The position numbers were made by a program, and so were the translations under genes. Below, in pieces: positions 56,445 through 63,551 of a DNA stretch of 64,000 bases. The DNA lies in assembly GCF_014904695.1 (NCBI RefSeq), contig NZ_JACXXN010000010.1, positions 1-64,000 of the forward strand, read 5' to 3'. The stretch's first letter is position 1. Each line of letters opens with the position of its first letter. This DNA comes from Nostoc sp. MG11 (lineage in GTDB: Bacteria; Cyanobacteriota; Cyanobacteriia; Cyanobacteriales; Nostocaceae). The notes under the pieces were generated by a model. That model did not search any database and had not been told where the DNA came from. It worked only from the letters and a program-made list of their open reading frames with translations.

Positions 56445-56816
56445 ATGAATACTAAACAAATTTTAGTTATTGATGATGAAGATGACATCCGTCAATTGAT
56501 TCAGACTTGTCTAGAAATAATGGGGGGCTGGAAGGTGTTGACTGCTACTTCAGGTAATCAAGGATTACTCTTAGCTCAGTCATCTCAACCCGATGCTATC
56601 CTTTTGGATGTAATGATGCCTGATATGGATGGTTTAACAACTTTTCAACAACTACAGGCTAATCAAACAACTAAACATATACCTGTGATTTTGTTGACAG
56701 CTAGGGGGCGCACAACTGACCAGCGTTTATTTACTCAACTTGGCGTTAGAGGCATAATCAGTAAACCTTTCAATTCTCAAAAACTAGCTGTTCAAGTAGC
56801 AGCAGCTTTGAACTAA
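56445..56816 (+). CDS. CheY-like single-domain response regulator
   Basis: A 123-residue stand-alone receiver. QILVIDDEDDIRQLIQ supplies the acidic pocket, DAILLDVMMPDMDGLTTFQQL the phosphorylated Asp (near 53), VILLTARGRTTDQ the Thr, and GIISKPFNSQKLAV the Lys. CAAGGAAG precedes the ATG by about 10 bases. It is divergent from the hybrid kinase and may be its partner. Confidence 0.93.
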   Translation: MNTKQILVIDDEDDIRQLIQTCLEIMGGWKVLTATSGNQGLLLAQSSQPDAILLDVMMPDMDGLTTFQQLQANQTTKHIPVILLTARGRTTDQRLFTQLGVRGIISKPFNSQKLAVQVAAALN

Positions 56817-57203
56817 AGTAAATTAAAAAATCATACCGACTGTTTCAAGTTCAGCTATTCTTACCTCTAAATTAAATAACACTAGCACCTAAATTTTTAA
56901 GCATCTTTGCTTGAGAATTAGTCTATCTATAGTTTTATAAACCTATTTCCTAAGTAGTAGTTTTTAAAAAAATATCTATTCTCCACTAGTTTTCCACTTT
57001 TTTTATTTAATTTAGAAATCACTTGGTTTAGTAATCCTATCTGAATTTGTGAAAATTATTTTTTATCAATAGACGCGTTCTTCATTAAACATTGCCCCAG
57101 GTCAGCGTCTTACGGTAAGGGTATTCATAAAGACATGGAGAACAGAAAGATTTTCACAAGTGATTTAGGACTGCTATGTTAGCTCTTGATTTAGGAAGTG
57201 TAA
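56817..57203. other. AT-rich gap between genes
   Basis: Nothing identifiable lies here. A TTTTAAAAAAATA tract near 56965 and a CTCCACTAGTTTTCCAC sequence near 56982 recall other gaps in this region (TCTCCACGAATTCTCCACCA near 57864 and 46757). The repeated TCTCCAC(T/G)... phrase may be a conserved upstream element. Confidence 0.4.
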
Positions 57204-57773
57204 ATGTTAAATAATTCAGAATCCTTTTCACGTCCACCGAGCAAACAAGAATTTGCTGCTACCTTTCTTTTAGTAAGTCGAATTAGCTTTTGGGTACAGT
57301 TAGTGCTAGGTGGTATTTCTGGCATTACTTTGTTATTAGCATCCTTTAGCCGTAATGTTACTACTCAAACAAGCAATGCAGGCATAGGGTTTGGTATATT
57401 TTTAGCTATTGTTGGTATTTTATTGCTGTGCTTTCGAGTATACTGGGCTTTCCGTTATAGGAAGTTAGCTAAACTTTTACAAACACCAAATTCTCAAAAC
57501 CATCCTAAGAGAGAAGACGTAATTCAAAATTTACGAATTGGATTAATTGTGAGTTTAGTAGGTATATTAATAGCTTTTATTGCTTCGGAAGCGACAGTTG
57601 CAATCATACTAGGAAAAACATTAGCTCAACCTCAAGGTGTCGCAATTTATCAACCGGAAAATGTCATTCGTTCGCTAGATATTTTTGTAATGTTAGCAAA
57701 TGTCAACATGGTTGGCGCTCACTTTCTTGGAGGCGTTACTTCTCTTGGTCTACTCTATTGGGTAGAAGAGTAA
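57204..57773 (+). CDS. DUF3611 family (Tic21-like) membrane protein
   Basis: A 189-residue integral membrane protein of the DUF3611 family, related to the plant chloroplast protein CIA5/Tic21. SKQEFAATFLLVSRISFWVQLVLGGISGITLLLASFS (about 11-48) is the usual start, followed by helices at about 55-78, 109-135, and 150-185. VGAHFLGGVTSLGLLYWV ends the protein. AGGAAG precedes the ATG. Proposed roles in plants are protein import or metal transport; in cyanobacteria it is unsettled. Confidence 0.85.
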   Translation: MLNNSESFSRPPSKQEFAATFLLVSRISFWVQLVLGGISGITLLLASFSRNVTTQTSNAGIGFGIFLAIVGILLLCFRVYWAFRYRKLAKLLQTPNSQNHPKREDVIQNLRIGLIVSLVGILIAFIASEATVAIILGKTLAQPQGVAIYQPENVIRSLDIFVMLANVNMVGAHFLGGVTSLGLLYWVEE

Positions 57774-58215
57774 TCGATTCCATATTTATTCAGGTTCCCA
57801 GCTATTACTATTGAAGTAGTAACGCTATTTCTAAAGTAGTATTTGTGAAATGTGTTTGAATTCTCCACGAATTCTCCACCATTAAGACTTAACCTCAAAA
57901 TACAGTCTGTTTTTCATAACTCCTTTTTGGGTTGAGCGGCTCAACTTTACCTAAATTACATTTCAAAGATTTAGGTTATTACAAAAATCATAGTCAGATA
58001 TTTGCTCTGAGTATGTATTAGCTCTCAGAGGCTACACTTGCAGTCTCGTTAGATGAAATAACCAACTTCGATAACAACCAAGGTGTATTGAGAATTCAAA
58101 AGGATGGTCAAGTGTTTTTGAATTAGTGTAGTTTTACCGCCGCATTAATTTTGAATACGTTAAAACGTGATTTGAACTTGATATAAATACAGTCAACTTG
58201 AATGGAGATTTTGAA
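57774..58215. other. Gap with a short coding remnant
   Basis: A TCTCCACGAATTCTCCACCA sequence near 57865 recurs in other gaps here. From 58022 to 58126 an open frame without a start encodes SEATLAVSLDEITNFDNNQ and then GVLRIQKDGQVFLN before a stop, probably a relic of an older gene. No terminator is clear. Confidence 0.35.
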
Positions 58216-59019
58216 ATGACCAACTTTCTTCAAACTAAATGGAGTTTTAAAGGGGCTATTACTTTAGCACTTTTTGCAGTGCTGCTTGGAGCTTGTACCA
58301 ACAATTTAGAGCGAGAAGCCGCAGTACCAGAAACCAACGTTACTACAGAGGAAGTCGCAGACAATACAAAGCAACTAATCGGTAAAACTGTAACAGTTAG
58401 AAGTACACCCATCAGAAAACTAGGGCCGTCAACTTTTACAATTAGCGATAAGCAATTTTTTGGCACTGAACCGATTTTAGTTGTGAATGCTTCAGGTAAA
58501 GTTTTTACTCTGCCTACTGATCCAAATACACCAATTCAAGCGACAGGCCCAGTTCGTCAATTTGTGGTTGCAGATATTAATCGAGATTACAATTTGGGCT
58601 TAGATCCAAACTTGTATAAAGAGTATGAAACTCGACCTGCAATTATTGCTCAATCAATTGCACTTGCTCCTAAACCGGGTGAAATTACCACAAACCCCAA
58701 CTTATATTATGGTAAGAACTTGGCGGTAACAGGCGAAGTAGAAGACATTAGAAACGCGAATTCTTTCACTCTAGATGAAGACAAGTTGTTTGGCGGGCAA
58801 GACTTGTTAGTGATACGCGCCGGTACTCCGAAAGCAACTGTCAACGAAGGTGAGAAAGTCGCTGTAACAGGTGTGTTGCGTCCGTTTGTTGTAGCTGAAC
58901 TAGAACGGGATTACGACCTGAAATGGGATTTAACTTTACAAAAGCAGCTAGAAGCAGAATACAGCAATAAACCTGTGTTAGTTGCGAATGAAGTTTACCC
59001 CTCAGCAATTCCGCAATAA
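58216..59019 (+). CDS. Lipoprotein with two repeated OB-like domains
   Basis: A 267-residue lipoprotein. The signal ends in ALFAVLLGACTNN, a clear lipobox. Two homologous parts follow: LIGKTVTVRSTPIRKLGPSTFTISDKQFFGTEPILVVNA (about 55-93) with FVVADINRDYNLGLDP, and YYGKNLAVTGEVEDIRNANSFTLDEDKLFGGQDLLVIRAG (about 165-205) with FVVAELERDYDLKWDL. They look like small beta-barrel (OB-like) domains. GGAG lies 8 bases before the ATG at 58216. The function is unknown; the export and location suggest an envelope stress role. A decayed paralogue follows. Confidence 0.8.
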   Translation: MTNFLQTKWSFKGAITLALFAVLLGACTNNLEREAAVPETNVTTEEVADNTKQLIGKTVTVRSTPIRKLGPSTFTISDKQFFGTEPILVVNASGKVFTLPTDPNTPIQATGPVRQFVVADINRDYNLGLDPNLYKEYETRPAIIAQSIALAPKPGEITTNPNLYYGKNLAVTGEVEDIRNANSFTLDEDKLFGGQDLLVIRAGTPKATVNEGEKVAVTGVLRPFVVAELERDYDLKWDLTLQKQLEAEYSNKPVLVANEVYPSAIPQ

Positions 59020-59109
59020 GGTATCCTACTTACTACAGCATTCCCTAGCAGGAAAGCTTCCTCCGTGAATAGCCTCAAGACAAATAAGAATAAGGGCAAT
59101 AAAAATTCT

Positions 59110-59394
59110 CAAAGGGAGGTTTATACAGGCACTAAATCAGACAGGGGTATTAATTTTTCTGATAGCGATCGCTATGCTAGTGAGAAGTTGTAACCTTTTT
59201 AATACAAAGGCAACTTTCACTAATACATCTGAAGTAGCAATAAATTAGGGTCAGAGAGTATCGGTAATAGGTGAAGTTCGTTTGTTATTACTGAAATTGA
59301 GCAAGACTATAGCTTCACCTGAGATCTAAATAGAAAAAGGAAATTAGAAGCTGAGTACGTCAACAGACCTATTTTAGTTGCTGAAGCCAAATGA
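59110..59394 (+). pseudogene. Decayed paralogue of the lipoprotein gene
   Basis: After a good AAAGGGAGG the sequence encodes a lipoprotein-like signal GVLIFLIAIAMLVRSCNLF, a stop, then GQRVSVIGEVR; after a frame change come FVITEIEQDYSFT, a stop, and DLNRKRKLEAEYVNRPILVAEAK. These parallel GEKVAVTGVLRPFVVAELERDYDLKWDLTLQKQLEAEYSNKPVLVANE in the gene just upstream. It is a tandem duplicate reduced to a single domain and broken by at least one frameshift and two stops. Confidence 0.82.
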
Positions 59395-59695
59395 AAAGTT
59401 TTTGCAGCGTGTCTATATTGTAGTGCTACTGGTAGCCTTACCCATCGCCATTTACCTGTTCTTTGGTGAACCTGTCGGCTTACTACAAACCGCAGGCGCA
59501 ATTGAAGCTGCTCACATCCCCATTGTCACCGGACTGACTCTTTACTTAAATCATCGAATGTTGCCAAAGGAACTGCAACCATCAAAGATGATCTTTGGTG
59601 GAACAGCGATCGCTGATATATTTTTTGGTGTATTTGCAATTATCTATCTGTTGCAACTGCTTGGTATGATTGGCTCAGGTGGCGGTTCAACTTAA
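59378..59695 (+). pseudogene. C-terminal fragment resembling an Nramp-type transporter
   Basis: The 105-residue frame (TTG start directly after a stop) holds three membrane helices: VYIVVLLVALPIAIYLFFG, AAHIPIVTGLTLYLNHRML, and FGGTAIADIFFGVFAIIYLLQLLG. FGEPVGLLQTAGAIEAAHIPIVTGL resembles the last two to three helices of cyanobacterial Nramp-like metal transporters, about 420 aa when whole. It overlaps the lipoprotein pseudogene, so the join is a deletion point. Family assignment is moderate; translation as a short protein remains possible. Confidence 0.5.
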
Positions 59696-59747
59696 TAAAT
59701 ACAGTGTAGAAAGCAGTTTCATTTTTCTAATATAGTTATTATGCCGT

Positions 59748-60599
59748 ATGACACTACCCGATTCACCTCTAGAACCAATTAGGGAACCAGTTAAACAAAT
59801 AACTTCTCTCCCTTGGTTTGAGCGGCTTGCACGATTAGGATACGCCGCAAAAGGTGTCGTTTACTTTATTGTTGGGTTATTAGCAGCCCAAACAGCCATT
59901 GGTTCTGGTGGCAAAACGACGAATACAACTGGTGCGTTAAAGGCAATTGTTGCCCAACCTTTTGGAAAGTTTTTGCTAGGTATCGTTACCCTCGGAATTA
60001 TTGGGTATGTGCTTTGGCGTTTAGTTCAGACGTTTTTCGATCCTGAAAAAAGTGGAAAACAAATTAATGCTAAACGAATTGCCCAACGGATTGGTTATGC
60101 TATCAGTGCTTTAGCTTATACAGGTTTGGCTTTGACATCTGTAAAGCTGATTATGGGTTCAGTCGTTGGTGATAGCGATTCAATTGAGGATTGGACAATA
60201 TATATTTTGGCTCAACCCTTTGGAAGATGGCTAGTAGCACTGGCAGGAATGATGGTAGTTAGTGTTGGTATTTTTTACCTTTATCAAGCATATAAAGGCA
60301 ATTTTCGTTGCCATTTCAAGCTTTCTCAAATGAGTCGAACTAAACAAATTTGGGCAGTGCGTATAGGTAAATTTGGCATTGCTGCCCGTGGCATTGTTTT
60401 TGGCATTATCGGCATTTTCTTGATGCTGGCGGCAGTTCAATCTGATGGCACTCAGGCTAGAGGGTTGGGTGGTGCATTGGCAGTCCTGGCACAACAACCC
60501 TTTGGTGTTTGGCTTCTGGGTATAGTGGCTTTGGGTTTGATTGCTTATGGCATCTATTCAGGAATAGAGGCTCGCTATCGGCATATTGCTAATTTATAA
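59748..60599 (+). CDS. DUF1206 membrane protein
   Basis: A 283-residue integral membrane protein with three DUF1206 repeats, each with two helices. The repeat signature is ARLGYAAKGVVYFIVGLLAAQTA (about 27-49), AQRIGYAISALAYTGLALTSVKL (about 107-129), and KFGIAARGIVFGIIGIFLMLAAV (about 208-230), with a PFGKFLLGIVTLGII / PFGVWLLGIVALGLIAYG pattern. The function is unknown; the family occurs in stress-related loci in cyanobacteria and actinobacteria. Confidence 0.9.
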   Translation: MTLPDSPLEPIREPVKQITSLPWFERLARLGYAAKGVVYFIVGLLAAQTAIGSGGKTTNTTGALKAIVAQPFGKFLLGIVTLGIIGYVLWRLVQTFFDPEKSGKQINAKRIAQRIGYAISALAYTGLALTSVKLIMGSVVGDSDSIEDWTIYILAQPFGRWLVALAGMMVVSVGIFYLYQAYKGNFRCHFKLSQMSRTKQIWAVRIGKFGIAARGIVFGIIGIFLMLAAVQSDGTQARGLGGALAVLAQQPFGVWLLGIVALGLIAYGIYSGIEARYRHIANL

Positions 60600-60639
60600 T
60601 TTTTAACGCGTTGGCGTAGCCCGTCGTAGAATCGCTAAT

Positions 60640-60990
60640 TTTTGCTGCATTTGTGACAACCAAGATGATGGTAAAACATTTGTATATCGAGATTTACCAC
60701 CAGAGGAATTGCACGTTCCATTAACACAGGTAATTTATGTTGGTGATGGTGAGTCAGATATTCCCTGCTTTTCTCTAATGAATCAAGAACAGGGTACAGC
60801 GATCGCATTATATAAAGACAGCACTCCAGAAGAATGGGGACGAAAGTTAAAAATTACTCAAAATCAACGGGTTGCTAACCTCGCGCCTGTTGACTACAGC
60901 GAAAATTCTGAACTGATGCAATCTCTAACACTGGCGGTAGAAGGTCTCTGCAAACGGATTGCTTTGCAGCAATTGAGCGTAGGTGAGTAG
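60640..60990 (+). pseudogene. C-terminal fragment of a HAD-family phosphatase
   Basis: An open frame without a start codon reads CDNQDDGKTFVYRDLPPEELHV, then VIYVGDGESDIPCFSLMNQEQGTAIALYKDST, which has the HAD motif IV (GDGESD) and later helices. HAD motifs I-III (the DxD nucleophile) are absent, so about two thirds of the gene is gone. A palindromic GTTGGCGTAGCCCG repeat sits just upstream at the break. Confidence 0.7.
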
Positions 60991-61065
60991 AACTGCTAAA
61001 AAAAATGCACAGTAAGCTTGCCAAAGCAACCACTCTCAAAAACTTTAGTCAGAATCAAAAATAAC

Positions 61066-61173
61066 GGCGGGTGCGGGGGTTGAACCCGCAAATCCCCAAA
61101 ATAGTGGAGATGTTACCGATAACCCTAAATTCCTCGTCCCCGAAAGGCAAGTTGCGAATCAGGATAACCCGCC
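61066..61173 (-). ncRNA. Y RNA-like RNA 1 (YrlA-type), downstream of rsr
   Basis: A 108-nt RNA read on the minus strand. Acceptor-like ends GGCGGGT / ACCCGCC pair over 7 bp, and the 3' side has a full T-arm (GCGGG-TTCAACC-CCCGC). In place of D- and anticodon arms it has the Y-type hairpin (AACTTGCCT-TTCG-GGGACGAGG, then AATTTAGGGTTATCGG; 61117-61136 on plus) and a second stem ATCTCC / GGGGAT. It lies about 50 bp downstream of the rsr stop on the same strand and is probably co-transcribed. Cyanobacterial tRNA is excluded by the missing D-arm and anticodon arm. Confidence 0.8.
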
Positions 61174-61221
61174 ATAAACTATGAAGGATAAAGTTTTTCA
61201 TGCTTTATCCTTCAGCAATGT

Positions 61222-62823
61222 CTACAACTCACCCGTAGCTAGCATTTGGATAATGCGAGGCGTTCCCGGATCAAACCCCCCCAAATCCCAAGACAGCGAA
61301 TCTTGAGGATCTACCAGCGTAATCTGATAAGGTGCAAGGGTGACATACACCGCCTTGACATTGGGATTCACCTTTTTGCGGTACTCTGCCAGTGCTTGAC
61401 TTGGATGCTTATAACCAGCCCAGCTTTCTGAGTCAGTCCAAAAACAGACTACATCTGCCTTGAACTTGTTTTTAATCATCCAGTCGTAAGCCACAGACGC
61501 ATCTGTTCCGCCGAAGTTTTGGTTGCTAGCTTTGCGAACCGCTGAACTAAAACTATCTTTAGCAGTGATACCCAATTCACGAAATTCGGTAGCAAAGCCG
61601 CGAATCACATAGTTTTGTTCTGCCTTTGCTGTAACCAGTGCCATTGTGGTGGCAATTTCACAACAACTTAATCCCATATCTGCAACCAAGCTACCCATAG
61701 AACCAGAAACATCCACAGCGTGCATGAACACTTTGCCTGTGGGTTGCACAACATCAAAAGACAGTTCAACCGCCTTTTCTAAGACGTCCACAATGCGAGG
61801 AACTGGGTTCCAAGTCTTCTGGCTGCGTCCTAATCTTCCCCCAGATTGGTAAGTTTTGAGTGCCTTCAAAACATCAATCGGATGGATACGACCTTTACGC
61901 AGATGTTCCTTATTGTTAAGAACTGCTTCCACGCGCAGTAAATTTGTGCTCTCATCGGCTCGCAACACACCTAAGTCTGTCAGTGAACCCAGGTTTCGCA
62001 ACATTGCACCTATTGGCATTTCCTGAAACAGCAGTTGCCAAGCTTGCTTATCCATTTTGCCCACAGGTGCAGCCATTTCGTGGGTTAGGCGTCCTTGTGA
62101 AATAGCCTCATGAGTTTGGGTAGGATTCCGCTTGAGCCACTCATACCACCAAATCTGAGCCAATGCTTGAGAGGGTATTTCTGCTGGCAATTCTTCCCAG
62201 CCTTTGACTACCCACTCAAATAATTGTCGGTGATTTTCTGTAGGTGGTTTGACATGGAACAACCGCAATGCATCCCGGTGGGAAAAGCCTTGACGTTGTT
62301 GATATTTCAATAGCTGATAAGCCAAACCCTTAACATCTTCCCGTGACAGCCAAGTTTTACCAGCTTCGCGCACCACTTTCCCAAATCCCCGCAGAGATTT
62401 AGTGTAGTTCAGCCATTCATAGAAGTGGCTACCAGTGCGGACAACTTGCGGAAAGATTTCACCAAATGCCTGCTTTGCTTCTGGTGTTTCACCCATTGAC
62501 AGTAGAACTAAAGCTAAGATTGGCGCACTGTTGTTGATGGCGCGTCCATCGCTAGCATACAAAATTTCTTCCGCTACACGGCTAGGATTTTCGGCAACAG
62601 CTTGTCTGATAACTGTCACAAAATCCTCAGTTAATTCTTGCTTCCCAGCATAGTAAGTACTTTTTGCTGTACCAATCAATAGACAGCGACGCAGCATTTT
62701 CCAAATGCCAGCATCAAACATCCAGCCACCGGAACGCCCCTGAATCATCTCTGCTTCTCGTCCGTGGATAGGCTGAGACTGTGGTGTAGCTGTCTTCTTT
62801 TTAGTGAAAAAATTGTAATTCAT
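61222..62823 (-). CDS. rsr: Ro60/Rsr RNA-binding protein (TROVE + vWA)
   Basis: The bacterial Ro60 orthologue (533 aa), which binds Y RNAs and, with exoribonucleases, takes part in RNA quality control, rRNA maturation and stress survival. The TROVE ring (about 30-350) shows GRSGGWMFDAGIWKMLRRCLLIG near 29-51, KSLRGFGKVVREAG, AYQLLKYQQRQGFSHRDALRLFHVKP, MPIGAMLRNLGSLTDLGVL, and GRIHPIDVLKALKTYQSG. The C-terminal vWA domain has the MIDAS HAVDVSGSMGSLVAD (near 368-382), GGTDASVAYDWM and FWTDSESW. Five Y RNA-like genes lie on its strand, four before and one after it. A Y-type hairpin covers the ribosome binding site region. Confidence 0.97.
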   Translation of the reverse strand: MNYNFFTKKKTATPQSQPIHGREAEMIQGRSGGWMFDAGIWKMLRRCLLIGTAKSTYYAGKQELTEDFVTVIRQAVAENPSRVAEEILYASDGRAINNSAPILALVLLSMGETPEAKQAFGEIFPQVVRTGSHFYEWLNYTKSLRGFGKVVREAGKTWLSREDVKGLAYQLLKYQQRQGFSHRDALRLFHVKPPTENHRQLFEWVVKGWEELPAEIPSQALAQIWWYEWLKRNPTQTHEAISQGRLTHEMAAPVGKMDKQAWQLLFQEMPIGAMLRNLGSLTDLGVLRADESTNLLRVEAVLNNKEHLRKGRIHPIDVLKALKTYQSGGRLGRSQKTWNPVPRIVDVLEKAVELSFDVVQPTGKVFMHAVDVSGSMGSLVADMGLSCCEIATTMALVTAKAEQNYVIRGFATEFRELGITAKDSFSSAVRKASNQNFGGTDASVAYDWMIKNKFKADVVCFWTDSESWAGYKHPSQALAEYRKKVNPNVKAVYVTLAPYQITLVDPQDSLSWDLGGFDPGTPRIIQMLATGEL

Positions 62824-62835
62824 GGCTTCATCTCC

Positions 62836-62851
62836 CGGCCCTTGTGGGCAA
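62836..62851 (-). promoter_or_regulatory. Y-type hairpin in the rsr 5' leader
   Basis: On the minus strand TTTGCCCACAAGGGCCGG sits about 15 bases before the rsr ATG and overlaps the GGGAG ribosome binding site area. GCCC / GGGC pair around an ACAA loop (62838-62849), the same TTG-GCCC-ACAA-GGGC-CG unit as in the Y RNA-like gene at 63421-63551. Ro binding here could repress rsr translation; this is inference. Confidence 0.6.
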
Positions 62852-62860
62852 AAATGAAAG

Positions 62861-62987
62861 GTGGCAGGGCAGGACTTGAACCTGCGACAACCGGCTTAAA
62901 AGGCGATAACCCTAATTCGTCGGCCTTTTCAGACAAGGTGTGAACAAGGATGTTTTCGGCGCTCTACCACTGAGCTACCTGCCACAT
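62861..62987 (-). ncRNA. tRNA-like Y RNA 2
   Basis: 127 nt on the minus strand. Acceptor GTGGCAG / CTGCCAC, D-arm GTAGCTCAGTGGTAGAGC, T-arm GCAGG-TTCAAGT-CCTGC. Between D-arm and the 3' anticodon side lies a Y-type module: TCCTTGTTC, CACCTTG, stem GTCT-GAAA-AGGC, CGAC, GAATTAGGGTTATCG. The strand after it (CTTTTAAGCCGG) looks like a former Lys-type anticodon loop, but the 5' half no longer pairs normally. Position is directly upstream of rsr. Confidence 0.82.
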
Positions 62988-62999
62988 ATAAATTTTGGT

Positions 63000-63122
63000 G
63001 TAGTGGGGCGGGATTTGAACCCGCGACCTCTCGAACCCAATCGATAACCCTCAATTCTTCGGCCTTTTCAGGCAAGGAGTGAACAAGGATGTTTAGCGCT
63101 CTACCACTGAGCTACCCACCAC
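63000..63122 (-). ncRNA. tRNA-like Y RNA 3 (encoded CCA)
   Basis: 123 nt, minus strand. Acceptor GTGGTGG / CCACTAC (one G-U), D-arm as in the copy at 62861, T-arm GCGGG-TTCAAAT-CCCGC, then A-CCA encoded at the 3' end. The insert reads TCCTTGTTC, CTCCTTG, perfect stem GCCT-GAAA-AGGC, CGAAG, AATTGAGGGTTATCG, and joins TTGGGTTCGAGAGGTCG on the 3' side. The left boundary is uncertain by a base or two. Confidence 0.82.
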
Positions 63123-63181
63123 ATGAAAATTACAAATTACAAATTCAAAACTAAACTCCAGTACTCAAAAGCAATTTGGGT

Positions 63182-63318
63182 GTGGCAGGGTAGGAATCGA
63201 ACCTACACGACTTTTTCAGTCACTAGATCCCGATAATCCTCAAATCTTCGGTCTTTGCAGACAAGGTGCGAATCAAGGTTTTTCATCTAGCGCGTCTACC
63301 AATTTCGCCACCTACCAC
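63182..63318 (-). ncRNA. tRNA-like Y RNA 4 on a tRNA-Leu body
   Basis: 137 nt, minus strand. It has a class II tRNA-Leu look: acceptor GTGGTAG / CTGCCAC, D-arm TGGCGAAATTGGTAGACGC, anticodon stem CTAGA / TCTAG (perfect 5 bp), long variable arm GACTGAAAAAGTC, T-arm GTAGG-TTCGATT-CCTAC. The anticodon loop is replaced by the Y-type module: CCTTGATTC, CACCTTG, stem GTCT-GCAA-AGAC, CGAAG, ATTTGAGGATTATCG. No CCA is encoded (ACCC). It cannot decode, because there is no anticodon. Confidence 0.85.
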
Positions 63319-63420
63319 ATATAAAATTTTGGATTCTAGACTTAAGTTTCGTTTAAGGGTTTTTACTAGTATTTTCGTAAAGAATTATCAGGTTTAAATT
63401 TACTCGGTGCTTAATTTGGT

Positions 63421-63551
63421 GTAGCGGAGCAGGATTTTTACCTGCACCTCCAGAAGTTTGGATCAAGGGTGTTTTAGTTATGTGCGATAACCCTCGATAT
63501 ATCGGCCCTTGTGGGCAAGGTGGGCGCTCTATCATTTGAGCTATCCGCTAC
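63421..63551 (-). ncRNA. tRNA-like Y RNA 5, rearranged (encoded CCA)
   Basis: 131 nt, minus strand. Acceptor GTAGCGG / CCGCTAC is a perfect 7 bp, followed by A-CCA. D-arm is ATAGCTCAAATGATAGAGC. The Y-type module follows at once: CACCTTG, stem GCCC-ACAA-GGGC, CGATAT, ATCGAGGGTTATCG. Here the lower stem pairs with a downstream strand (ATCGAGGGT with ACCCTTGAT, 9 bp) rather than an upstream one. The T-arm GCAGG / CCTGC has a degenerate loop TAAAAAT. It looks the most diverged of the set. Confidence 0.75.

Noticed and set aside
63182..63318. tRNA-Leu gene with a group I intron
   Set aside because: Cyanobacterial tRNA-Leu(UAA) introns are about 250-300 nt with a P/Q/R/S core; this insert is about 60 nt and shared with the other four RNAs.
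63353..63535. 60-codon frame overlapping the last Y RNA-like gene
   Set aside because: It is a translation of the structured RNA gene and has no protein features.
62861..63551. Four ordinary tRNA genes, based on D- and T-arms and acceptor stems
   Set aside because: Each has about 55-65 extra nt and no usable anticodon loop; the shared Y-type module explains the extra sequence.
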